From Actinomycetota bacterium (GTDB lineage Bacteria > Actinomycetota > Acidimicrobiia > Acidimicrobiales > Iamiaceae), in the NCBI GenBank assembly GCA_017882935.1, contig JADGOP010000025.1:1-12053 (forward strand): a stretch of 12,053 nucleotides of DNA, given 5' to 3'. Position 1 is the stretch's first letter. Every line of letters begins with the position of its first letter. Position numbers and translations under genes: made by a program. The notes below the pieces were generated by a model that saw only the letters and a list, made by a program, of their open reading frames with translations, was not told where the DNA came from and did not search any database. Positions 1 through 6,503 of the stretch are shown piece after piece.

Positions 1-115
1 GTTCGAGCTGGCGCAACCCGCCGACAGCTACCGCAACGACCACTCCAAGATGGTCGTGCAGCTGCAGCAGCCCTGTGTGGTGCGCTACCAGCGCCGCGAG
101 CGGGTGGCCGGCTGA
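1..115 (+). CDS. cyp51: CYP51-type sterol 14-alpha-demethylase, C-terminal 37 residues only
   Basis: This is the 3' end of a cytochrome P450; the reading frame begins at base 2 and ends with TGA at 113-115. The visible tail contains SYRNDHSKMVVQL followed by QPCVVRYQRR. From memory this nearly matches the C-terminus of M. tuberculosis CYP51 (SYRNDHSKMVVQL, then VRYRRR), so the family call is good even from so short a piece. CYP51 enzymes remove the 14-alpha-methyl group of sterols in three oxidations and release formate, using electrons from a ferredoxin. The heme-binding Cys loop and the I-helix lie outside the window. The TGA shares its A with the ATG of the ferredoxin gene, which is the usual partner arrangement for bacterial CYP51. 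A different P450 subfamily with the same tail is possible but unlikely. Confidence 0.85.
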   Translation, partial: FELAQPADSYRNDHSKMVVQLQQPCVVRYQRRERVAG

Positions 116-318
116 TGGGCTTCCGCATCGCCGTCGACCGCGACCTCTGCCAGGGGCACGGCGTCTGCGAGTCGGAGGCACCCGACGTCTTCGAGGTGCC
201 GAAGCACGGCACCGTCGAGGTGCTCGACGAGGCCCCACCCGAGGCGCAGCGCGCCGCCGTGCTCAACGCCGTGAAGTACTGCCCCACCCACGCCCTTTCC
301 CTTGTGGAGGAAGACTGA
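115..318 (+). CDS. [3Fe-4S] ferredoxin, P450 redox partner
   Basis: A 67-residue ferredoxin that should carry single electrons from a ferredoxin reductase to the upstream CYP51 in the cytoplasm. The sequence shows the C-x2-H-x2-C...C-P pattern of actinobacterial P450 ferredoxins: C12, H15, C18 and C56-P57. A residue other than Cys at position 15 is typical of single-cluster [3Fe-4S] proteins rather than [4Fe-4S] ones. The length is normal for the family. ATG at 115 overlaps the cyp51 stop by one base, so translation is probably coupled. From memory it closely resembles Rv0763c, which lies directly after cyp51 in M. tuberculosis. The reductase that would complete the chain is not in this window. 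The call is firm; P450 partnership is inferred from adjacency and family. Confidence 0.93.
   Translation: MGFRIAVDRDLCQGHGVCESEAPDVFEVPKHGTVEVLDEAPPEAQRAAVLNAVKYCPTHALSLVEED
306..312 (+). promoter_or_regulatory. Shine-Dalgarno that decides the start of the NTF2-like gene
   Basis: GGAGGAA lies inside the last codons of the ferredoxin gene, seven bases before ATG 320. It favours ATG 320 over the in-frame TTG at 302, which would lie upstream of this site. Confidence 0.8.
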
Positions 319-319
319 C

Positions 320-877
320 ATGCCCGCATTCCCCCGAGCCGAGCTCGAAGAGATGGTCGAACGGTGGCTGCAGGCCAACCGCGACGCCGAAGCCGCCGGC
401 GACTGGCGCACCATGGCCGACCTCTACACCGAGGACGCCACCTACGGCTGGAACTACGGCCCCGAGCACGACTTCATGGCGGTGGGCCGCGACGAGATCC
501 GCGACATCGCCCTGGGGCTCGAGATGGGCGGCCTCGACGGCTGGCAGTACCCGTACCAGGAGGTGGTCATCGACGACCAGAAGGGTCACGTGATCGGCTT
601 CTGGAAGCAGGTCGCGGACGCCACCCGCGCCGACGGCAGCCACTACGAGGTCGGCGGCATCGGCGGCAGCTGGTTCCGCTACGCCGGCAACTTCCAGTGG
701 TCGTGGCAGCGGGACTGGTTCGACTACGGCAACGCTGCCGCGGTGTTCATGGAGATGATCGGTGACGGCACCCTGTCCGAGGGCATGACCAAGCGCATGC
801 ACCGGGCGCTCGGCGGTGACCTCCCCGGCCACTACGAGCGCGGCACGCTCCCCGTCGGCCTGTGGGACGCGCCGTGA
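320..877 (+). CDS. NTF2/SnoaL-like fold protein of unknown substrate
   Basis: A 185-residue protein whose N-terminal part looks like a SnoaL/NTF2 cone-shaped pocket domain. A helix containing VERWLQANRDAEAAGDW leads into the typical D-L-Y-T-E-D-A-T-Y-G-W-N-Y-G segment (about residues 34-47), then an aromatic-rich beta sheet (GWQYPYQEVVI, GSWFRYAGNFQWSWQRDWFDYG). Such folds serve as small isomerases, hydratases, cyclases or ligand binders. No catalytic set can be assigned with confidence. The start at ATG 320 is chosen on the GGAGGAA site seven bases upstream. The stop overlaps the GTG of the aldehyde dehydrogenase gene. In M. tuberculosis a gene of about this size (Rv0762c) follows cyp51-ferredoxin; homology to it is an inference from position and length. 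A role in sterol or isoprenoid conversion beside CYP51 is likewise inferred. Confidence 0.75.
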   Translation: MPAFPRAELEEMVERWLQANRDAEAAGDWRTMADLYTEDATYGWNYGPEHDFMAVGRDEIRDIALGLEMGGLDGWQYPYQEVVIDDQKGHVIGFWKQVADATRADGSHYEVGGIGGSWFRYAGNFQWSWQRDWFDYGNAAAVFMEMIGDGTLSEGMTKRMHRALGGDLPGHYERGTLPVGLWDAP

Positions 878-2367
878 GCGCCCCCACCGGGTACGAGTCC
901 CTCGGCGACCTGGGCGTGATGCTCGTCGACGGCAAGCTGCTCCCGGCGGCGAGCCGCGGCACCTTCACCACGCTCAACCCCGCCACCGAGGAGGTGCTCG
1001 GCACCGCCGCCGACGGCACCCCGGCCGACCTCGACGCAGCCATCGGCACCGCCCGCCACGCCTTCGACACCGACGTCGAGAGCTGGACCACCGACCCCGC
1101 GTTCCGGGCCCGCTGCCTGCGCCAGCTGCGCGACGCCATGCAGGGCCACGCCGAGGAGCTGCGCGCCCTCACCATCGCCGAGGTGGGCGCACCCGTGTTC
1201 CTCACGTCCGGGGCCCAGCTCGAGGCGCCCGTGGCCGACCTCGGCTTCGCGGCCGACCTGGCCGAGTCCTACGACGGCTGGAAGGTCGACCTGGGCGAGG
1301 CGTCCCCCATGGGCATGCGGTCGCAGCGCTGGGTGCTGCGCGAGCCCGCCGGCGTCGTGGCCGCCATCACGCCCTGGAACTTCCCGCACCAGATCACGCT
1401 GGCGAAGCTCGGCCCCGCGCTGGCCGCGGGCTGCACGGTCGTGCTCAAGCCCGCGCCCGACACCCCCTGGTGCGCCAGCGCGCTGGCCCGCATCGCCGTC
1501 GAGGAGACCGACATCCCGCCCGGCGTCCTGAACGTGGTCACCTCCGCCGACCACCACCTCGGGGCCATGCTGTCGGCCGACCCCCGCGTCGACCTCGTGT
1601 CGTTCACCGGCTCCACCGCCACCGGCCGCAAGGTCATGGGCGCCGCGGCCGAGACCATCAAGCGGGTGTTCCTCGAGCTGGGCGGCAAGTCCGCATTCAT
1701 CGTCCTCGACGACGCCGACATCGGCTCGGCGGCGGCCATGGCGGCGTTCACCGCGTGCACCCACGCAGGGCAGGGCTGCGCCATCACCACCCGCCTCCTG
1801 GTCCCCCGGGCGAAGTTCGACGAGGCGGTCGAGGCCACGGCCGGCACCATGCGCGCCCTGGGCGCCGGCGACCCGACCGACCCGGGCACCGTGTGCGGCC
1901 CGGTCGTGTCCGCCCGCCAGCGCGACCGCATCGAGGGCTACCTCAAGCTCGCGGTCGACGAGGGCGGCACCTTCGCCGCAGGTGGGGGCCGGCCCGCCGG
2001 TCGACCCAAGGGCTTCTTCATCGAGCCGACGCTGATCGTCGGCCTCGACAACAGCGCCCGCACCGCGCGCGAGGAGATCTTCGGTCCCGTGCTCGTCGCC
2101 ATCCCCCACGACGGCGACGACGACGCGGTCCGCATCGCCAACGACTCCCCCTACGGGCTCTCGGGCGCGGTCCACTCCGGCGACCGCGACCGGGCCTGGG
2201 CCGTGGCGCGCAAGGTGCGCACCGGCACCATGAGCGTCAACGGGGGCGTCTGGTACAGCGGCGACGTGCCGTTCGGGGGCTACAAGCAGTCCGGCATCGG
2301 CCGGGAGATGGGGCAAGCAGGCTTCGAGGAGTACCTCGAGACCAAGTCGATCGCAGAAGGGCTCTGA
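874..2367 (+). CDS. NAD(P)-dependent aldehyde dehydrogenase
   Basis: A 497-residue enzyme of the aldehyde dehydrogenase superfamily, oxidising an aldehyde to its acid in the cytoplasm. All hallmarks are in register: T-P-W-N-F-P with the oxyanion asparagine at N169, the cofactor loop F-T-G-S-T-A-T-G, F-L-E-L-G-G-K with the general base at E268, G-Q-G-C with the nucleophile at C302, and E-E-I-F-G-P near 400-405. Length and spacing match non-acylating ALDHs. The GTG at 874 is chosen because it forms a GTGA overlap with the preceding stop; an in-frame GTG at 862 would add four residues. From memory the best-known relative by context is Rv0768 (aldA) beside the M. tuberculosis cyp51 locus. Here it sits in the same transcript direction as cyp51, suggesting it takes an aldehyde formed by a P450 or alcohol dehydrogenase step. 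The substrate cannot be read from the sequence. Confidence 0.95.
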   Translation: MSAPTGYESLGDLGVMLVDGKLLPAASRGTFTTLNPATEEVLGTAADGTPADLDAAIGTARHAFDTDVESWTTDPAFRARCLRQLRDAMQGHAEELRALTIAEVGAPVFLTSGAQLEAPVADLGFAADLAESYDGWKVDLGEASPMGMRSQRWVLREPAGVVAAITPWNFPHQITLAKLGPALAAGCTVVLKPAPDTPWCASALARIAVEETDIPPGVLNVVTSADHHLGAMLSADPRVDLVSFTGSTATGRKVMGAAAETIKRVFLELGGKSAFIVLDDADIGSAAAMAAFTACTHAGQGCAITTRLLVPRAKFDEAVEATAGTMRALGAGDPTDPGTVCGPVVSARQRDRIEGYLKLAVDEGGTFAAGGGRPAGRPKGFFIEPTLIVGLDNSARTAREEIFGPVLVAIPHDGDDDAVRIANDSPYGLSGAVHSGDRDRAWAVARKVRTGTMSVNGGVWYSGDVPFGGYKQSGIGREMGQAGFEEYLETKSIAEGL

Positions 2368-2369
2368 GC

Positions 2370-3134
2370 ATGACCCACAGCACCAACCGCTTCACCGGCA
2401 AGGTCGCCATCGTGACCGGATCCGCCGGGGGCATCGGCGAGGCCTACGCCCGTGCCCTCGCGGCCGAGGGCGCCTCGGTCGTCGTCGCCGACATCGACGG
2501 CGACGCCGCCGAGAAGACGGCAGCCTCCATCACCGCCGACGGCGGCACGGCCCTGGCCGTCACCGTCGACGTCTCGAGCCCCGAGTCGGCCGCGGCCATG
2601 GCCGACGCCACCGAGGCCGCCTTCGGTGGCATCGACTACCTGGTCAACAACGCCGCCATCTACGGCACCATGAAGCTCGACTTCCTCATCACCGTCGACT
2701 GGGACTACTTCAAGCGCTTCATGTCGGTGAACCTCGACGGCGCCCTGGTCTGCACCCGGGCCGTCTACGAGCGCATCGCGGCGCGCGGCGGGGGCGCCAT
2801 CGTCAACCAGTCGTCGACCGCGGCGTGGCTCTACTCGGGCTTCTACGGCCTGGCGAAGGTCGGCGTGAACGGCCTCACCCAGCAGCTCGCCACCGAGCTC
2901 GGCTCGTCGAACATCCGGGTCAACGCCATCGCCCCGGGGCCCATCGACACCCAGGCGACGCGCGACGTCGTCCCCGGCAACATGGCCACCGACATGGCCG
3001 CCAAGCTGCCGCTCGCCCGCATGGGCACGCCCGCCGACCTGGTCGGCATGTGCCTCTTCCTGCTGTCCGACGAGGCCGGGTGGATCACCGGCCAGATCTT
3101 CAACGTCGACGGCGGCCAGGTGATCCGCTCGTGA
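2370..3134 (+). CDS. short-chain dehydrogenase/reductase (Rv0769-like)
   Basis: A 254-residue classical SDR, an NAD(P)-dependent alcohol/ketone oxidoreductase with a Rossmann fold. Visible motifs are T-G-S-A-G-G-I-G at 16-23, an acidic D41 at the end of the second strand (favouring NAD over NADP), N-N-A-A at 93-96, serines S148/S149 in N-Q-S-S, and catalytic Y159-x3-K163. The C-terminal stretch I-T-G-Q-I-F-N-V-D-G-G is typical. ATG 2370 follows the aldehyde dehydrogenase stop by two bases, with AAGG about nine bases upstream as a modest ribosome site. The phrases IVNQSSTAAWLYS and NAIAPGPIDT recall, from memory, Rv0769, the gene after aldA in M. tuberculosis. In this operon it may oxidise a secondary or primary alcohol just before or after the ALDH step; that is inference. 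Confidence 0.95.
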   Translation: MTHSTNRFTGKVAIVTGSAGGIGEAYARALAAEGASVVVADIDGDAAEKTAASITADGGTALAVTVDVSSPESAAAMADATEAAFGGIDYLVNNAAIYGTMKLDFLITVDWDYFKRFMSVNLDGALVCTRAVYERIAARGGGAIVNQSSTAAWLYSGFYGLAKVGVNGLTQQLATELGSSNIRVNAIAPGPIDTQATRDVVPGNMATDMAAKLPLARMGTPADLVGMCLFLLSDEAGWITGQIFNVDGGQVIRS

Positions 3135-4006
3135 GCGACGCCACCAGCGCCGGGGTGGGCTTCATCGGCCTCGGCAACATCGGCGCGCCCATGGCCCGCA
3201 AGCTGCTCGCCTGGCCCGGCGGCCTCACCGTGCTCGACGCCCGACCCGAGGCCATGGAGCCCCTCGTCGCCAAGGGCGCCCGCGCGGCGGCCACGCCCGC
3301 CGAGGTCGCGGCCGCCTCGGGTGTGATCTCCGTGATGGTGCTCAACGACGCCCAGGTCCGCGACGTGGTCGCGGGGCCCGACGGCATCCTCGCGGCAGCC
3401 AGGCCCGGCACGGTCGTGGCCATCCACTCCACCATCTCGCCCGAGACCGCCGTCGAGCTCGCCGCCACGGCTGCGGCACACGACGTGGGCATCATCGACG
3501 CCCCGGTCAGCGGCGGCGCCATGGGCGCCCACTCGGCCAACCTGGCCGTCATGGCGGGCGGCACCGCAGAGGCGGTCGACGCCTGCCGCGAGCCGTTCGC
3601 CCTGTGGGCCGGCCTCGTCGCCCACCTCGGCCCCGTCGGCGCCGGCACCAAGGCCAAGCTGGCGCGCAACCTGCTCCACTTCGCCGCCTTCACCGCCGTC
3701 GGCGAGGCCCAGCGCCTGGCCGAGGCCGCGGGCATCGACCTCGTGCAGCTGGGTCAGGTGGTGCGCCACTCCGACGCCATCACCGGCGGCCCGGGTGCCA
3801 TCATGCTGCGCGACACCACCGCGCCGCTCGCGCCCGACGACGGCCTCCACGACATCTTCGTGCACACCCGCGACCTGGGCGAGAAGGACCTGCACCACGC
3901 CCTCGACCTGGGTGCCGAGCTCGGCATCGACCTGCCGCTGGCGCAACTCGCGTCGACGCGCCTCGCCGCGGCGCTCGGCGTCCCGCACCACCTGGAGGAA
4001 GCATGA
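3131..4006 (+). CDS. beta-hydroxyacid dehydrogenase, 3-hydroxyisobutyrate dehydrogenase family
   Basis: A 291-residue NAD(P)-dependent dehydrogenase of the 3-hydroxyisobutyrate/tartronate-semialdehyde reductase family. It starts G-F-I-G-L-G-N-I-G-A-P-M (Rossmann loop G13-x-G15-x2-G18), carries the substrate loop D-A-P-V-S-G-G at 123-129, and has the catalytic K-x3-N pair at K176/N180 in G-A-G-T-K-A-K-L-A-R-N. The C-terminal helical domain contains L-G-E-K-D-L-H-H-A-L-D-L-G, the family's usual K-D-x2-x-A region. GTG 3131 gives a four-base GTGA overlap with the SDR stop, and the gene ends in an ATGA overlap with the next gene. Members oxidise beta-hydroxyacids to semialdehydes or reduce them. 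Placement after an ALDH and an SDR matches Rv0770 in the mycobacterial locus (from memory). The exact substrate is unknown. Confidence 0.92.
   Translation: MSDATSAGVGFIGLGNIGAPMARKLLAWPGGLTVLDARPEAMEPLVAKGARAAATPAEVAAASGVISVMVLNDAQVRDVVAGPDGILAAARPGTVVAIHSTISPETAVELAATAAAHDVGIIDAPVSGGAMGAHSANLAVMAGGTAEAVDACREPFALWAGLVAHLGPVGAGTKAKLARNLLHFAAFTAVGEAQRLAEAAGIDLVQLGQVVRHSDAITGGPGAIMLRDTTAPLAPDDGLHDIFVHTRDLGEKDLHHALDLGAELGIDLPLAQLASTRLAAALGVPHHLEEA
3994..4000 (+). promoter_or_regulatory. Shine-Dalgarno for the CMD-like gene
   Basis: GGAGGAA inside the end of the preceding gene lies just before ATG 4003. It supports independent ribosome loading as well as coupling at this ATGA overlap. Confidence 0.7.
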
Positions 4007-4380
4007 CCGCCGAAGACGACCCCCGCCGCGCCCGTGGCAAGGAGATGATGAAGGAGGTCTACGGCTGGGACATCGGCCCCGTCGAGGGCTCCTTCGTGGA
4101 GCTCACCGTCGACCACCTGTTCGGCGACATCTGGGCCAACGGCACCCTCTCGGTGCGCGAGCGCCGCCTGCTGCTCATCGGCCTGCTCGTGGGCTCGGGC
4201 CTCGACGACGTCGTCGGCCTCCAGCTCGACTGCGCCACCAACATCGGCGAGCTCGACGAGTCCGAGCTGCGCGAGCTGGTGCTCTTCCTGGCCCACTACG
4301 CGGGCTGGCCGCGCGCCGCCAAGTTCAACCAGATCGTCGAGGAGCTCGTCGCCCGCCGCGCCAAGGCCGCGGAGGCGTGA
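4003..4380 (+). CDS. carboxymuconolactone decarboxylase (CMD)/AhpD-like protein lacking CxxC
   Basis: A 125-residue all-helical protein resembling the carboxymuconolactone decarboxylase family. Supporting segments are the early G-K-E-M-M-K-E-V-Y-G, the central L-S-V-R-E-R-R-L-L-L-I-G-L-L-V helix, and the late L-F-L-A-H-Y-A-G-W-P-R-A-A-K-F, which matches the family's conserved H-x-A-x-Y-A-G-x-P ending. H98 is the conserved histidine. There is only one cysteine (C77), so the C-x2-C redox pair of AhpD-type peroxidase partners is absent. That places it with the decarboxylase-like or non-redox members. It starts at ATG 4003, overlapping the previous stop as ATGA. The position corresponds to Rv0771 next to Rv0770 in M. 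tuberculosis (from memory). A true gamma-carboxymuconolactone activity is not implied, since no other protocatechuate-pathway gene is present. Confidence 0.85.
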   Translation: MTAEDDPRRARGKEMMKEVYGWDIGPVEGSFVELTVDHLFGDIWANGTLSVRERRLLLIGLLVGSGLDDVVGLQLDCATNIGELDESELRELVLFLAHYAGWPRAAKFNQIVEELVARRAKAAEA

Positions 4381-5639
4381 CCGCGGCACCCACCGTCGAC
4401 CAGCTGGCGGTGCTCGTGCGCGAGTACCTGCTCTGCGGCCACCTCATCGACCGGGCGAGCATGCCCCACATCATCGGGTCGTGGGACCTCGACGAGATGC
4501 AGGGCATCGCCATCGACGAGTGGATGGGCGCCAGCCCCGTCTACACCCGGCGCATGCAGCGCCTGCTCGGCTTCCAGGGCACCGACGTGGCCACCATCTT
4601 CAAGGGCATGCAGCTCGACATCGGAGCGCCGCCCCAGTTCATGGACTTCCGCTACCGGGTCCACGACGACGCACACGGCGAGTTCTGGCTCGACCACTGC
4701 GGCGCGCTGATGGACGTGGAGCCCATGGGCGACACCTTCGTGGTGGCGATGTGCCACCACATCGAGGACCCCACGTTCGACGCCACCGCGTGCGCCACCA
4801 ACCCGCGGGCGCGCATGCGGCCGATGCACCGCCCACCGCGCACCCCGGCCGACCGCTTCCCGCACTGCCACTGGACCGTCGACATCGAGGCCGACGCCGA
4901 CCCCGTCCCCGAACCGGCCGCCGCGGTGGTGATGGCCGCCACGGCCGCGGGGCAACTGCCGCTGCCGGTGGCGACCGACGAGGGCCGGCACGACTACGCC
5001 GGGGCCCTCGAGGACGACCTCGACCTGACCTCCTTCTCCGCCGGCACGCTGGCCGCCATCGCCGACGAGGTGGCGCTCCAGGGCCACCTGCTGTCGCTGT
5101 CCGGCCTGCTGTCGATCGCCGCCCGGCACGGCGATGCCGCCGCGGCCGAGGTGGGCCGCCACCAGCTCACGGGCGTCGCCGGCGTCACCGCGGCGCGCCT
5201 CAAGGCGGCGCTGGGCCTCGGGGCCTCGCTCGCCGACGCCGCCACCGTGCTGGCCGCGCACCCGGCCTTCCTGCCCCGCGCCTACGTCGACCTGCGCGTC
5301 GACCTCGACGCCGACGCGGGCACCCTGCACGTCGCCCTGGTCGGCGGCCCCGCACTCGACGACCCGACCGGGCTCACCTGGCCCCAGCTGCTCGCTGCCG
5401 ACCCCGCCGCCGAGGCGCTCGACGCCATCGTGCAGGCCGTCGACCCGCACCTGCGCTGCCGGCCGGTCGAGTCGCACCCCGGCTCGGGTGTCGTCGCCGC
5501 CTGGGACGTGGTGCGCGTGGACGAGGCCGCCGAGCTGCCCACCGACGTGACCCTGACGCGGTTCAGCACCGGCGCCGACTTCGCCTTCACCGACGAGGGC
5601 ACCCGCGTCGCGCTGCGCGCGACCCGTCCCACCCCCTGA
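4377..5639 (+). CDS. uncharacterised Cys/His-rich protein, two-part architecture
   Basis: A 420-residue protein I cannot assign to a characterised family. It starts at GTG 4377, a GTGA overlap with the CMD-like gene, and continues in the same operon. No signal peptide or membrane segment is visible, so it is probably cytoplasmic. The N-terminal part (about 1-170) has an unusual density of potential metal or thiol ligands: H107-C108, C126-H127-H128, C139, H151 and H163-C164-H165. These sit in a segment with H-C-G-A-L-M-D, C-H-H-I-E-D-P-T-F-D, C-A-T-N-P-R-A-R and F-P-H-C-H-W. The spacing faintly recalls V4R or aminothiazoline-carboxylate-hydrolase-like pocket domains, a weak impression only. 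A helical Ala-rich region (about 225-300) follows, then a beta-rich C-terminal half with few Cys/His. GC and codon choice match the flanking genes. It may act on the same substrate as its operon partners. Confidence 0.85.
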   Translation: MTAAPTVDQLAVLVREYLLCGHLIDRASMPHIIGSWDLDEMQGIAIDEWMGASPVYTRRMQRLLGFQGTDVATIFKGMQLDIGAPPQFMDFRYRVHDDAHGEFWLDHCGALMDVEPMGDTFVVAMCHHIEDPTFDATACATNPRARMRPMHRPPRTPADRFPHCHWTVDIEADADPVPEPAAAVVMAATAAGQLPLPVATDEGRHDYAGALEDDLDLTSFSAGTLAAIADEVALQGHLLSLSGLLSIAARHGDAAAAEVGRHQLTGVAGVTAARLKAALGLGASLADAATVLAAHPAFLPRAYVDLRVDLDADAGTLHVALVGGPALDDPTGLTWPQLLAADPAAEALDAIVQAVDPHLRCRPVESHPGSGVVAAWDVVRVDEAAELPTDVTLTRFSTGADFAFTDEGTRVALRATRPTP

Positions 5640-5651
5640 CAGAATCCTGCG

Positions 5652-6503
5652 GTGCTCCAGGACGCCGTCGACCGGCTCGTCGCCCTGCTCGACCTCGAGC
5701 CGATCGAGGTCAACATCTTCCGCGGGGTGAGCCCCGACGAGACCGTCCAGCGCGTCTTCGGTGGGCAGGTCGCCGGCCAGGCCCTCGTGGCCGCCGCCCG
5801 CACGGTCACCGGCGGCCACCGCGTGCACTCGCTGCACGCCTACTTCCTGCGGCCCGGCGATCCCGCCGTGCCGATCCTCTACGAGGTCGACCGCATCCGT
5901 GACGGCCGCTCGTTCACCACGCGGCGCGTCATCGCGATCCAGCACGGCAAGGCCATCTTCAACCTGCAGGCCTCGTTCCACGTGCCCGAGCAGGGCCTCG
6001 ACCACCAGGTGCCGATGGCCGACGTCACCGCCCCCGAGCTGCTGCCCACCTTCACCGAGCGGTGGGCGCCCTGGGCCGACACGCTCGGCGAGTGGTACAC
6101 CCGCCCGCGCCCCATCGACAGCCGCCACGTCGACTGGTCGCCGCCCGAGCGCAAGCAGGTGCTCCCGCCCTACCAGCGGGTGTGGCTGAAGGCTGACGGC
6201 GTACTCCCCGACGACCCCGTGCTCCACGCCTGCGTGCTGGTCTACGCGTCCGACATGACGCTGCTCGACACCGCGCTCCTCCCCCACGGCGGCGAGTTCG
6301 ACGAGTCCCGGCTGATGATGGCCAGCCTCGACCACGCCATGTGGTTCCACCGGCCGTTCCGGGCCGACGAGTGGCTGCTGTACCACCAGGACACGCCAAC
6401 CGCGTCCGACGGGCTCGGCCTGGCGCGCGGCCTCATCTACACCCACGACGGTCACCTCGCCGTCTCGGTGGTGCAGGAAGGGCTCCTGCGGGTCCCCTCG
6501 TGA
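5652..6503 (+). CDS. tesB: acyl-CoA thioesterase II, TesB family
   Basis: A 283-residue double-hotdog thioesterase that hydrolyses acyl-CoA to free acid and CoA. The N-terminal hotdog has R-V-F-G-G-Q-V-A-G-Q-A-L and S-L-H-A-Y-F-L-R-P-G-D, both diagnostic of TesB. The C-terminal hotdog has Y-A-S-D-M-T-L-L-D (D201), the Ser/Thr stretch T-P-T-A-S near 248-252, and V-V-Q-E-G-L-L-R with Q275. D201 and Q275 correspond to the Asp/Gln of the E. coli TesB active site, and a Thr/Ser from the 248-252 stretch should supply the third member. Length is normal. GTG 5652 lies 12 bases after the previous stop, the only real gap in the operon, and no clear Shine-Dalgarno is seen. The stop overlaps the next gene by four bases. 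Likely role: releasing CoA from a pathway intermediate, or chain-length-nonspecific housekeeping. Confidence 0.94.
   Translation: MLQDAVDRLVALLDLEPIEVNIFRGVSPDETVQRVFGGQVAGQALVAAARTVTGGHRVHSLHAYFLRPGDPAVPILYEVDRIRDGRSFTTRRVIAIQHGKAIFNLQASFHVPEQGLDHQVPMADVTAPELLPTFTERWAPWADTLGEWYTRPRPIDSRHVDWSPPERKQVLPPYQRVWLKADGVLPDDPVLHACVLVYASDMTLLDTALLPHGGEFDESRLMMASLDHAMWFHRPFRADEWLLYHQDTPTASDGLGLARGLIYTHDGHLAVSVVQEGLLRVPS

Noticed and set aside
302..319. TTG start six codons upstream for the NTF2-like protein
   Set aside because: The GGAGGAA site lies after this TTG and is ideally spaced for ATG 320.
816..2369. N-terminal extension of the SDR through the aldehyde dehydrogenase gene
   Set aside because: The frame is open but low-complexity, and the SDR's conserved Rossmann start begins just after ATG 2370.
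4296..6455. 719-codon open frame on the minus strand opposite the unknown protein and tesB genes
   Set aside because: It is an antisense shadow created by high GC. Its translation is biased to Val/Gly/Arg/His/Asp with no motifs, while the plus strand encodes a clear TesB and a coupled gene.
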